From assembly GCF_949987515.2 (NCBI RefSeq), contig NC_082687.1, positions 120,757,838 through 120,821,837 of the forward strand: DNA of 64,000 nt. The letters run 5' to 3'. The notes beneath the pieces were generated by a model. That model saw nothing but the letters and a program-made list of their open reading frames with translations. It had not been told where the DNA came from and made no database searches. Below are positions 50,695-62,473 of this stretch, piece after piece. How positions within the stretch are numbered: the first letter of the stretch is position 1; every line of letters begins with the position of its first letter. This DNA is from Delphinus delphis. Taxonomy: Eukaryota > Chordata > Mammalia > Artiodactyla > Delphinidae. The position numbers were made by a program, and so were the translations under genes.

Positions 50695-51180
50695 AGTGCT
50701 TGTATTAATTTTGTCTTGCTGTGTAACAGATTACCTCGAATTTAACAGCTTCACACAATACTCGTTTATTAGTGTTTCTGTACGTAGGTCAAAATCTGGG
50801 CGTGGCATGATGGAGTTGTCTGCTCAGGGACTCAACAAGGTGTTGGCTGACCGTTATCAGGAGCTGCTTGCTATTCCTCTTCTAAGCTCACGTGATTGTG
50901 GCAGAATTCACTTCTTGTGACTATAGACCTAAGGACTGAATTTTCTTACTAGATGTCAGCTGGGGGCCACTCTCAGCTCCTAGAGACCCACATACGTGGT
51001 CCCTTCCATCTTCAAAGACAGCGATGGAGAATCTCCATCATATTTTATCCATCTTACGCTTTAAATTTCTATTGCTAGGAAAAGCCTAGTCTCTTTTGAA
51101 GTCTCACCTGATCAAGTTAGGCCCACCAAGGAAAATCTCTCTACTTTCAAGTCCGCTGGTTCAGGATCTTCATTACATTT
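50695..51180 (+). repeat. Old interspersed repeat, family not resolved
   Basis: ttgctgtgtaacagattacc, aatctgggcgtggcatgatg, gctcagggactcaacaaggt, aagctcacgtgattgtggca and gaattcacttcttgtgacta are phrases I associate with a mammalian-wide repeat. I cannot name the family with confidence. GC content is above the surrounding intron. Confidence 0.45.
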
Positions 51181-52317
51181 GCAAAAGCCCTTCCCAATAG
51201 CACCTAGTCCAACATTTGATGGAATAACTGGGAGAAGGTGTGTGTCTAGCAGAGGACCAGAATCTTGTGGCTGAGCAAAATTCTTTCTACCACAGTGCTC
51301 TTCAGCTTCTTCCCCAACCCCTATGTGCGTTCTCTTCTGGGCACTAAGAACAACTTCCAGCTTTCACAGAGACCAACTTATCTTTGCCAGTCATTTGATT
51401 GGCTACAAACCTTCTCCTTTGAAATGTCCTTTTCTGTGGATTCTATCTTTTCTCAGATGGAGCATTTCTCCACCTTGCCTTGTCCAGATATATCTTTCTT
51501 CAAGTTATACATATACTCTCTCTTAAAATAGAAAAGGATAAATGAATTTAAACTTCTTTATTTTAAGGATACATTTTTCATGTTCTTTATATGTATGACA
51601 CATAGTAAGCCTATTATTTAATACAGTAGAATTGTTGACTTACCTCTTTTGCTTACTTTTCCCTCTGTAAGAACTAGATTGAACCCCAACTGTTGTATTT
51701 TGCAGTAAGGTGAAATTTGTCCTAGGTTTTACCTATACCTGATACAAAAGACCCCAAGAAATTTTTAATATAAACCTAGAGATAATAAGTTATCTTGGGC
51801 CACTCTAAGGTTTTGGACCTTTTTTCAGCCTCATCTTAGGATACGTCAAAACCCCAAAGATAATGGTAGATGACTTCCATTCTTCCTGGGTTACTTTAGT
51901 CTGTGGATATCTTGGCTCTCTTGGAGAAAATGATTAACTGGATTTTGGGCAGAACTTGTCTCCGAAGGCGGGAGATTGAAGGGATGGAAGTGGTTCTTTT
52001 TTACATTTCTTTGTGCATTGTTTTAAATAGGTTTCTTACTTGCTAATAATATTTGCCTTAGAAGGCAGATGCTGTGTTTTATTATGTCAACTCATAAGTG
52101 ACAGTCTCCAATATCACAGTTTGAGAAATTAAAGTTTGGAAAATATCTTGCCAAAATTCTAGTCGTATTTTTGATCCTTTATAACATGTTACCTTTAATA
52201 CCTTGTTTCTCAAACCACCTAATTGTCCAAAATAAGTGTTTTAAGTACCAATATTATTACACACTGGTAACATCTTTTGACTGATTAACCTTTGCTTCAG
52301 GAGGCTTCAGAGAGAAG

Positions 52318-52440
52318 TGCAAACATATACAAACACACACATATATATGTGTATTTATATATATGCTTGTATGTTTGTGTATATGCATGCATCATATATA
52401 TACACACATGTTCATATATATACACACATGTACATACATT
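52318..52440 (+). repeat. Alternating AT/AC/GT-rich tract
   Basis: acaaacacacacatatatat, gtgtatttatatatatgctt and repeated catatatatacacacatg, the last as a direct repeat near 52393-52430. Confidence 0.9.
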
Positions 52441-53891
52441 GATTAGTTTTAAAAATTAGGAATCCAACTTTTTTTTAACCAGCTAATCTTGGATGAGCAC
52501 ACTTAAATTAAGATATTGAAAGTGTTTGTAATTAGATACAAAGACTCAATTTTCTAGGTCGGGATCTAAAGACCTTTTTAATTTACTATTCAAATTTTTC
52601 AAAATTTATAGTGTTTAATTTGTAATAGATGAAACAATATAATTATGACTGGCAGTAAAACATAAAATTGGTAAATGGAAAAAGTATTTTTAAGTGGTAA
52701 AGCAGTGCCTTCAAGATCATCAGATGATATGCTATGCTTTCAAGTACAACTTTGAATTTAGTACATTGAACCATGGTCTAAATTCTGCATATGTCTGTAA
52801 TGGTACAAAAAAACACTACTTTAAATAATCAGTGATTTTTGTAAAAAATATTTTAATCGTTTTCTATTTCAGGTAGAATTCCATATTCATATGTAGTGTG
52901 AATTTTTTGTTAACTGTACTTCTGTTATTACTCAGATGGTATAAACTATATCAGAAGTATATTTTCTAGATTTTTTTCTCTGAATCTTACACAGCATTAT
53001 TTGTGTATTGTTTAATAGCACTATAAAAAAAGTTTCAGCACATTTGTGATTAGAACATGGTGTTCAAACTGTGCGCTGAATGTGCCGTTAGAAACAAAGC
53101 AGTCTTAAGAGATGATTTTTTTTTTTTTAAAAAACTTCCTTTTATGAAATGAATAGACATAGTTTTCACCACCTGTCTTGTCTGGAGGAAATGGTAGTAG
53201 GAAGAGAATAGGCAACAGGAGAATTAAAGTAAATTTCCTGTGCTGATACTGAAAGGTAGAGATTTTGTTTTTGGCTTAAAACTGGAAAGAAAAAGGACTG
53301 TTCTAGTGTGAAAGAAATAATGCATTTAGCATTTAGTCTAACTTTGGCTACATTTAATTCAGGTGTTTGGCCTTGTAAATTAGCTAGCTTACTTTACAGT
53401 CCTTTTGCCTATTAACCCACAACCTCTATGTCATGATGACCTTAAGTTAGTATATTGGAACGGAGAGAATTCTTGGACTGTCAGAGGAGTGAAATTGATA
53501 TCATTATGTGACCCGTATGTTGCACATTTTTCGTGTCTTTTTTGGACAATATTTCAGTTTCATATAGTCTGGGGAAACTAAAGCTGGAGCTTCCTGGGGC
53601 TTCAGCAAGGGAAGTGAGACACATAGCTCAAGAATCACATTATCCTACTTCCTGCTATGTCATATTTACATGTCAAACACAATAGCTGTAATGTAGCACA
53701 CTAGGCTGAGTAAAGTGATTGCTTGGGGTCTCCAGTGGTATCCTGAAGTCTCCATAGACCTTTTACCCCCCTACCCTCCTCCTTCAGCTTATAGATAAGT
53801 GAAGAGAAGTTGCATCCTTAAGAGTCCATTTTGCATAAGAATGACAGGATATGAAGGACAGGTGAAGATTAATGAGATTGTGATGTCAAGT

Positions 53892-54140
53892 AGTTACATT
53901 GTCTTTAGGTTGATGATGGACTGGATTTCCACAGCATCAGGAGACTTCAGAGCAGCAAACAACTAAATTATTTTTGATGCCCAAATAATAGTTAAAAGCC
54001 TGAACTCTAGGAGTTTATATTATTTTTTGTTAGGCTATTGCTTACATAGCCCCTTTTAGAAGAGTATAGTGTTCAATCCATGGTATTTCATGTATTTATG
54101 TTGAATATTAAGGAAGAAATGATCATGTCTTCTTATCCTA
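53892..54140 (-). repeat. Inverted duplication, arm 1
   Basis: Its reverse complement (ggataagaagacatgatcat ... ccatcatcaacctaaagaca) matches 57589-57815 at roughly 93 % by eye, with an 11-bp stretch absent from arm 2. It lies in intron sequence with no repeat family I recognise. Confidence 0.88.
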
Positions 54141-55195
54141 GTGTTAAACAAGCTTCGAAATTGTTTAATTTTATGAATATTTTAAAATTGAGTCCCTTTG
54201 ATTACTTTTAGTACTGATGCTTGGTATATAATAGGCTCTCAATAATGATTACTATTGTAATTATTATCTCTAGCCTGAAACCTGGTTTTCTTATAATAAT
54301 AAATTTGTAAAATTTTAAAAATTCTGCTCTGAGACATCCATGGAACAGATTGCTCGATTTTTTGTAAGTTTTATAGAGGTCTTGAGTAATTCAGTGTTCA
54401 GAATTATTTTCTAACTTAGTATGTTTAACTCATGGAAGTTATAAACTGGCATTAATTTTCCTTCCAGTTTTTCTGGGAGATGAGTTGATGTGTTAAATAT
54501 GACAGTATTTTTATTTCTTAAATACTATAAATTAAAAGTTGATTTTGATTGCTTTGTAACATGGAAAAAATTAGCATGTTTAGAAATGTCAGCAAATGAG
54601 AAGCTAAATATATGTAGCTTCCAATTTTAAATGAATTGTGTTCCAAAAATATCTTCAGACAGGTTAAAAATATGTTTGTGAATGGTTTTCCTCCCCACCC
54701 TTCCTAGTTATAAATTAAAAATCCCATTCATCTATTATTGCTGTTCTCAGCTAAGTCAGTACTAAAAAACAAGCTGCTTGATCTAAGAAACATTAAAAGT
54801 TTAAATGAATCATAATTCTTTACTTTCCTGTAAGTATTTAAGGAAGGGATGCTTATTGATCTTTTATATTTATCAAAATGATGTGGAGAGTCTTAGGGTG
54901 TTAGAAGGTGAGCCACAGTGTGGTCAGACTTGGGCTACTGCTTCCAAGGTCATCTTCCAATTTCAGCTTTACCATCATTTTACAGGACTGTTAGAAGTAG
55001 TTTTATTATTGTTGCTGAGTGTTTATGTGTTTCTTTTTTGTTTTTTAAAACGCCAAGTGTTTTCACCATATCTATTATGGTAGCAGCTGTAAGGGTTTCA
55101 GCTTCGGGAATGGGGTATTGGAATTTTTGGTCAGAGGTTGTATGCATATGTGGGTCATATTTCATTTAGAAGTTAAGATAAAGACTGTCTGTCCC

Positions 55196-55520
55196 AGAGG
55201 TCAGCAAACTGTGGCCTGTGAGCCAAATCTGACCCATAAACTGTTTTTCTACGTCCCATGAGCTAAGAATGGTTTTTACATACTTAAATGGTTGGACAGA
55301 AAAGATGATTTAGTGACATGTGAAAATGATGTGAAATTCAAATTTCGGGCCTCATAAATAAAGATTTATTGGTATATAGTTACACTAATTTTTGATGTAT
55401 TGTCTGTGACTGCATTTGTACTACTGTAATAGAGTAGTTACAGTAGAGACCTATGGCCTATAAAGCCTAAATTATTTACCATTTAGACCTTTACAGAAAA
55501 AGCTTACTGACCATTGATCT
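55196..55520 (+). mobile_element. hAT-type DNA transposon, both termini present
   Basis: It starts cagaggtcagcaaactgtgg and ends cagaaaaagcttactgaccattg, so both inverted termini survive. Internal ataaagatttattggtatat and gtctgtgactgcatttgtac match the family. It is the most complete of the three copies. Confidence 0.75.
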
Positions 55521-56559
55521 ATCCTTGTAAGCTTTTAGCAGTTTCCTAAAGTCTCTAATTTCTGTTGTTCACACATGAACCACAAAATGTTTCTAAAGAT
55601 TGTTTAAATATATGTATTGCATAAATTTTCTGAAGATAAATTATATATAAGTCAATAATATCATGCTGAGCTTAAAATAAACCAATAGTAGTAGGAAGGC
55701 TGTATTAACTTCTTGTTCTTTAAAATACCTTCAATCTCTTCTTGAACACTTTTTAATACTTAATCTTTTAAAATACATTTTCTTGGACTAAATAATTATT
55801 TTTCCAACTGAATGACTTACCAAAATCCATAAATATAGAAATGAAGTTTTTTATTATATGAAAAAATAGCAAATATTTATTCATGGCACCTCAGTCTTAT
55901 AGTTGCATTGGTTTTTTTGCTTTTTATAATTGTGAGTTGAATGCTCTCTGTAGTGTTTTTTATCATTGAGATTTTCAGGCTAGATATTTAAATTTTGAGG
56001 AGTTAAGAGTCTATGTTTATGCATTTGATAGTAAATAATATTTGATTATGTCACCGTGCAAATAGGAGTATGTTTAATCTTCTTTTAGAGAAAGAGTAAT
56101 AACATAATAAAGTACATATTGTCCTTGATACACAAATTCTAAAAGAAATTAATTTTTTCAAGATTGGAGAGAACTTGGAAGGTGTGATAGTCTAGTTATC
56201 CTTCTGATGCATTGACCCTGTTATAAAATTTCTACCCCTCATTTCTCCATCCTTTGCTTACTCACCTATACTGATGGGGAACCTGTTAACTCATGAAATA
56301 GACCACTTCATCTTTGTCTCAGACTATTAGAAAGCTCTTTAGTCTACTGAACAAGCAGCTGTTTTTCTGCCTAAGGCTTCTACACACCAGCCTGATTCAA
56401 CTCCAAAATGCTATAAAGAACAGTTTTTAATACCTCTTCTATGTGGTTCTTTATTTTTGAAAACTGTATTGTGTGTCTTATCTTTACATTCCATCTCACG
56501 AACCAATCATTCCTCCTCCGGGTTTGGCATCTTGTTTTATTTCATATGATACCCTTATT

Positions 56560-56865
56560 CCATCTTCAGCGTTCTTACCCTTTCCCCCCCCCCCCTTGAA
56601 ATGTTGTCCATTTGTTCCTTTCTTTCTGAAATTGTGGTACCCACAAATGTATATACTATAATTAGTTTTTAGTGTGATCAGTGCAGAGCTGACTGAGACA
56701 CTTAAGGCATTTAATCTGAATACTGTGCTTCAGCTAATGCATTCCAGGACTGTGTTAGTTTATTAGCCAGGTCAATCACACTGTGGACTGCTATTGAATT
56801 TAAAGTCATCAGGAGCAAAAGAAAAACAAAACTAAAATGTCCAGGTCTTTCCTTAGAGTCTTCTG
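56560..56865 (+). repeat. Possible L3/CR1-like LINE remnant
   Basis: gtgcttcagctaatgcattc and ggtcaatcacactgtggact, then gctattgaatttaaagtcat, resemble the 3' region of mammalian L3/CR1 elements. A C13-14 run is at 56584-56597. Tentative. Confidence 0.4.
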
Positions 56866-57588
56866 CTAAGTAGTAGCTTCACTGCCTTGGGCTTATGCTA
56901 GTAATTTCATTTAAGCCTTAGAAGTTGAACTGTGGAACCCCCTGGCTCATGCCTGCTCCAGCTCCAGCCTTCCAGCCACGGTGGCCCCAACGTGTTATAC
57001 CCCAGAATTCCCCTAGCCTGCACCCACTCCAGCTCCAGCTGGCCTGCCAAAGATGCATAGCACATTCAATCTACACAGGGGATGCTTCTACACAAGGTGA
57101 TACCTTCAAGACCAGGAGAGGTAGCTATTTCACCTAATTCATAGAAACAAACAGAAAGTCAAAGCAAAATGAGGAGACAGGAATATATTCTAAAGAAAGA
57201 AAATGATACAACCCTGGGCAGAGTGGGGGAGGAGGGCTAATGAAAGGAAGATAAGTCATTTACCTGATAAAGAATTAAAAGTAATGGTCATAAAGATGCT
57301 TATTAACTTGGGACAAGAATGGAGGAACACAGTGAAAACTTCAACAAAGAGTTAGAAAATATAAGAAAGAGCCAACCAGAGCTGAAGAATACAGTAATTG
57401 AAATGAAAAATACACTAGAGGGAATCAACAACAGATTAGATAATACAGAAGAACAGATCAGTTATCTGAAATACAGAATAGTGGAAATCATCCAATCAGA
57501 ACAGTAAAAAGGAAAAAGGATTTTTTAAAATGAGGATACTTTGAGAGACCTCTGGAACAACATCAAGCATACTAACATTTGCATTATA

Positions 57589-57815
57589 GGGTAAGAAGAC
57601 ATGATCATTTCTTCCTTAATAGTCAACACAAATGCATGAAATACCATGAATTGAGCACTGTACTCTTCTAACAAGCAATAGCCTAACAAAGAATAATGTA
57701 AACTCCTAGAGTTCGGGCTTTTAACTGTTATTTGGGTATCAAAAATAATTTAGTTGTTTGCTGCTCTAAAGTCTCCTGATGCTGTGGAAATCCAGGCCAT
57801 CATCCATCTAAAGAT
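57589..57815 (+). repeat. Inverted duplication, arm 2, embedded in an old L1
   Basis: It starts gggtaagaagacatgatcat right after L1 ORF1 (gcatactaacatttgcattat) and ends ccatcatccatctaaagatg just before L1 resumes (tttcctaacctgggaaagg). About 80 bp of L1 appears replaced. Confidence 0.88.
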
Positions 57816-57979
57816 GAACAGTTTCCTAACCTGGGAAAGGAAACAGATGTTCAGGTCCAGGAAGCACAGAGTCCCGAACAAGTTGAATCCAAAGAGATCT
57901 ATACCAAGATACATCATAACTAAAATGGCAAAGGTTAATGATAATGAACATTTTAAAGGCAGCAAGAGAAAAACAACTA

Positions 57980-58169
57980 CAGTTGACCTTTGAACAATGC
58001 AGGTTTTAGCTGCAAGGGTCCACTTACACGCAGATATTTTCTAATAGTAAATACAACAGAATTATATGGTCTGTCCTTGGTCGAATCCATGGATGTGGAG
58101 GAACCATGCATACTGAGGGCTGAGTATAAGTTATACACAAATTAACCCCCATGATGTTCAAGAGTCAAT
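57980..58169 (+). mobile_element. Tigger-type MITE (MER2-like) inside an old L1
   Basis: It starts cagttgacctttgaacaatg after a TA and ends gttcaagagtcaat before another TA, with tccttggtcgaatccatgga internally. Flanking sequence is L1 ORF1 (ggcagcaagagaaaaacaac before, agctgatttttcagcaggc after), so it jumped into the L1. Confidence 0.8.
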
Positions 58170-59516
58170 ATATAGTCATAAGACCATCAGCTGATTTTTC
58201 AGCAGGCACTTTGCAGGCCAGAAGGGAGTGGTGTGATATGTTAAAAGTGCTGAGAGGAAAAAACTTAGAACCCAAGAATACTGTACCCAGCAAAGTTACC
58301 ATTTACAAATGAAGGAGAAATAAAGAGCTTTGCAGACAAGCAGAAACTCAAGGAGTTAATCACCACTAAAATGGCCTTACAAGAAATGCTAAAGGGGCTT
58401 CTTTAAGCAGAAAACAAAAGGTCATAACTAGAAATAAGAAAATATATGAAAGAAAAAAATCTCACTGGTAAAGGCAAGCATATGCCAAATGCAGTGTGTC
58501 AGCCACTTTAAAAGCTAGTATGAAGGTTAAAAGAAAAAAGTAGTAAATTCAACTATAACTATAGTGAGTAGTTATCAGATACACAAAATTAAAAGCTGCA
58601 GATATGACATCAGAAACATAAAACATGGTGGGGGGAGTTAAAATGTAGTGCTTTTAGGATGAATTTGACTTACGTGACTATCAGCTTCAAACAAACAGCT
58701 GTATAAATAGGCTGTTATAAATGAACCTCATGGTAACCACAAATCAGAACCCTACAGTAGATACATAAAAAATAAAGAGAAAAGAAATCAAACATTATCA
58801 CACCACAAGGCAAGAGACCAAGAGAAGACAGATACAGAGAAGAACTACAAAAACAACTAGAAAACAATTAAAATGTCAGTAAGTACATACAATCACTTTA
58901 ATGTAAATGGGCTAAACACTCCAATCAAAACACATACGGTGGCTGAATTAAAAAAAAAAAATGATGCCACCCCTATGCTGCCTACAAGAGACTCACTTCA
59001 GATCTAACGACACACACAGACTGAAATTATAAGGATAGAAGAAGGTATTCCATGCAAATGGAAACAGAGAGAAAGCTGGGGTAGCAATAGATGTATCAGA
59101 CAAAATAGACTTTAAAACAAAGATCCTAACAAAGGACAAAGATGGGCATTACAAAGTGAAAAAAGGGTCAATCTAAGAAGATACATTTGTAAATATTTAG
59201 GTACCCACCATAGGAGCATCTAAATATGTAAAGGAAATATTACTAGACATAAAGGGAGAAATTGATGGTAATACAATAACAGTAGGGGTCTTTAATACCC
59301 CACTTACATCAACAGATAGATCATCCAGGCAGAAAAATCAATAAGGACACAGTGGCCTTAAATGGCACATTAAAAAATATTAAATTAATCGACATATACA
59401 CAACATTCCATCAAAAACATCAGAATACACATTCAAGTGTGCATGGAACATTCACCAGAATAGATCACATGTTAGACCACGAAACAAGTCTTAATAAATT
59501 TAAGGAAGGGGACCTT

Positions 59517-59527
59517 CAAGATGGTGG
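59517..59527 (+). promoter_or_regulatory. YY1-like motif at the 5' end of the sense L1
   Basis: CAAGATGGTGG lies about 12 bp into the element, where L1s place a YY1 site that sets the transcription start. The antisense L1 lacks this part. Confidence 0.5.
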
Positions 59528-60859
59528 AAGAGTAAGACACGGAGATCAACTTCGTCCCCACAAATACATCAGAAATACATCTACATGTGGAACAACTTCT
59601 ACAGAACACCTACTGAGCGATGGCAGAAGACCTCACACTTCCCAAAAGGCAAGAAAATCCCCACGTACCTGGGTAGGGCAAAAGAAGAAAAACAGAGACA
59701 AAAGAATAGGGATGGGACCTGCACCTCTCGGAGGGAGCTATGAAGGAGGAAAAGCTTCCACACACTAGGAAGCCCCTTCACTGGCAGAGATGGGGGGTGG
59801 GTGGGAGGAAGTTTTGGAGCCACAGAGGAGAGCGCAGCAACAGGGGTGCAGAGGGCAAAGCAGAAAGATTCCCTCACAGAGGATCGGTGCTGACCAGCAC
59901 TCACCAGCCTGAGAGGCTTGTCTGCTCACCTGCTGGGGCAGGTGTGGGCTGGCAGCTGAGGCTCGGGCTTTGGAGGTCAGACCCCAGGGAGAGAACTGGG
60001 GTTGGCTGCATGAAGACAGCCTGAAGGGGGCTAGCACCACAGCTAGCCGGGAGGGAGTCCAGGAAAAACTCTGGACCTGCCGAAGAGTCAAGAGACCATT
60101 GTTTCGGGGTGTGTGAGGAGATGAGATTCCTTCCCTGTGTGCCCACAGAAGGCAGAGCACCACCTAAGCAAGCTCCAGAGATGGGCACGAGCTGCAGCTA
60201 TCAGCTCAGACCCCAGAGATGGGCATAGAATGCTAAAGACTGCTGCTACCAAGCATCCTGTGTGCAAGCACAGGTCATTACCCACACACCCCCGCCCCCC
60301 ACCCCCGGGAGCCTGTGCAGCACGCCACTGCCAGGGTCCCGAGATCCAGGGACAACTTCCCTGGGAGAGCACAGGCACGCCTCAGGCTGTTGCAGTGTCA
60401 TGCCGGCCTCTGCTGCTGCAGGCCCGCCCCACATCCCAATTATGATTACCATACCCCTCCTTCTCCCCGGCCTGAGAGAGCAAGAGAGCCCTAATCAGCT
60501 GCTGCTTTAACCCCTTCCTGTCTGGGCGGAACCACATGCCTGAGGGCGACCTACATGCAGAGGCGGGACCAAATCCAAAGCTGAACCCCAGGAGCTGTGT
60601 GAACAAATAAGGGAAAGGGAAATATTTCCGTGCTGCCTCAGGAGCAGCAGATTAAATCCTTACAGTCAACTTGATAAACCCTGCATCTGTGGATACTTGA
60701 ATAGACAACCAATGTTCCCAAAATGGAGGCAGTGGACTTTGGGAGCAACTGTAGACTTGGGGTTTGCTGTCTGCGACTGATTTGTTTCTGATTTTTTATC
60801 TTAGTTTAGTTTTTAGTGCTTGATACCATTGGTGGATATGTTTATTGGTTTGGTGGTTC

Positions 60860-60863
<4 letters not shown>

Positions 60864-60904
<41 letters not shown>

Positions 60905-60945
60905 TTTCTTCCTTCCTTCCTTCCTTTCTTCCTTCCTTCTTTCTG
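60864..60945 (+). repeat. CTTT/CTTC tetranucleotide tract
   Basis: Pure pyrimidine run inside the 5' UTR of the sense L1, corresponding to the GAAA/GGAA tract of the antisense L1. Confidence 0.93.
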
Positions 60946-61515
60946 TTATAAAATTTTATTAATTTTATTAATTTATTTATTTTAACTTAAAAATTTTTTT
61001 TTTCTTCCTTTTTGTTCTTCTGAGCTGTGTGGCTGACAGGGTCCTGGTGCTCCGTCCAGGTGTCAGACCTGAGCCTCTGAGCTGGGAGAGCCAAGTTCAG
61101 GCCACTGGTCCACCAGATACCTCCCAGCTCCACGTAATACCAAACAGCGAAAGCTCTCCCAGAGATCTCCATCTCAACGCTAAGACCCAACTCCACCCAA
61201 TGTCCAGCAAGCTCTACTGCTGGACGCGCCATGCCAAACAACTAGCAAGACAGGAACACAACCCCACCCATTAGCAGAGAGGTTGCCTGAAATCGTACTA
61301 AGTTCACAGACACCCCAAACACACCACTGGACACGGCCCTGCCCACCAGAAAGACAAGATCTGGTCCCACCCACCAGAACACATGCACCAGTCCCCTCCA
61401 TCAGGAAGCCTACACACGCCCCTGAACCAGTCTCACCCACTGAGACCAAAAACAGACAGGAACTATGAACGTGTGGCCTGCAAAAAGGAGACCACAACAC
61501 AGCAAGTTAAACAAA

Positions 61516-62415
61516 ACGAGAAGACAGAGAAATATGCAGCAGATGAAGGAGCAAGGTAAAAACCCACCAGAACAAATAAATGAAGAGGAAATAGGCAGTC
61601 TACCTGAAAAGGAATTCAGAGTAATGATAGTAAATATGATCCAAAATCTTGGAAATAGAATGGAGAAAATACAAGAAATGCTTAACAAGGACCTAGAAGC
61701 ACTAAAGAGCAAACAAACAAACAATGCTGAATGACACAATAAATGAAATTTAAAATTCTCTAGAAGGATTCAATAGCAGAATAACTGAGGCAGAAGAATG
61801 GATAACTGACCTGGAAGATAAAATAGTGGAAGTAACTGCCACAGAGCAGAATAAAGAAAAAAGAATGGAAAGACTTGAGGACAGTCTCAGAGACCTCTGG
61901 GACAACATTAAACACACCAACATTCGAATAGTAGGGGCCCCAGGAGAAGAAGAGAAAAAGAAAGGGATTGAGAAAATATTTGAAGAGATTGTAGTTGAAA
62001 ACTTCCCTAACATGGAAAAGGAAATAGTCAATCAAGTCTAGGAAGCACAGAGAATCCCATACAGGGTAAATCCAAGGAGAAACATGCCAAAACACATATT
62101 AATCAAACTACCAAAAATTAAATACAAAGAAAAAATATTAAAAGCAGCAAGGGAAAGGCAACAAATAACATACAAGGCAATCCCCATAAGGTTAACAGCT
62201 GATCTTTCAGCAGAAACTCTCTGCAAGCCAGAAGGGAGTGGTAGGACATATTTAAACTGATGAAAGGGAATAACGTACAACCAAGATTACTCTACCCAGC
62301 AAGGATCTCATTCAGATTTGACAGAGAAATTAAAATGTTTACAGACAAGCAAAAGTTAAGAGAATTCAGCACCACCAAACCAGCTTTACAACAAATGCTA
62401 AAAGACCTTCTGTAG
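61516..62415 (+). pseudogene. L1 ORF1, start codon lost and frame broken
   Basis: It aligns with the intact ORF1 at 11723-10830: TRRQRNMQQMKEQ corresponds to MRRQKNTKQMKEQ. The normal start is ACG at 61516-61518. The first segment stops near 61734 after a frameshift. A second segment (61826-62041) carries SLRDLWDNIKHTNIRIVG and stops at a TAG near 62039, and later pieces (RLTADLSAETL, FRFDREIK) are in shifting frames. The end LQQMLKDLL is near 62392-62415. It cannot encode ORF1p. Confidence 0.9.
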
Positions 62416-62473
62416 GTGAGAAACACAAGAGAAGGAAAAGACCTACAAAAACAAACCCAAAAAGGTTAAGAAA

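Larger units (their letters stand above)
56915..59504 (+). mobile_element. Old L1 (5' UTR, ORF1, start of ORF2 endonuclease), interrupted
   Basis: The 5' part (aggtgataccttcaagacca, tagaaacaaacagaaagtca) leads to an ORF1 remnant (57319-57507: coiled-coil residues such as NTLEGINNRLDN and QISYLKYRIVEI). A 57.6-57.8 kb foreign block and a Tigger MITE at 57980 interrupt it. ORF1 resumes (gcagaaactcaaggagttaa), then an endonuclease remnant (about 58870 on: FNVNGLN-like, then SVHGTFTRIDHMLD near 59430-59475). All frames are broken. A younger L1 inserted at about 59505, and the remainder of this element must lie beyond the window. Confidence 0.85.

Noticed and set aside
51265..51531. 88-codon frame in less AT-rich sequence
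   Set aside because: No domain or splice signals recognised; adjacent to an old repeat.
52318..52440. CRISPR-like regular repeats
   Set aside because: Simple dinucleotide-type repeats without unique spacers, in a mammalian intron.
59352..60510. Several overlapping frames of 70-138 codons on both strands
   Set aside because: They lie in the GC-rich 5' UTR of the sense L1; the matching region of the antisense L1 shows the same pattern.
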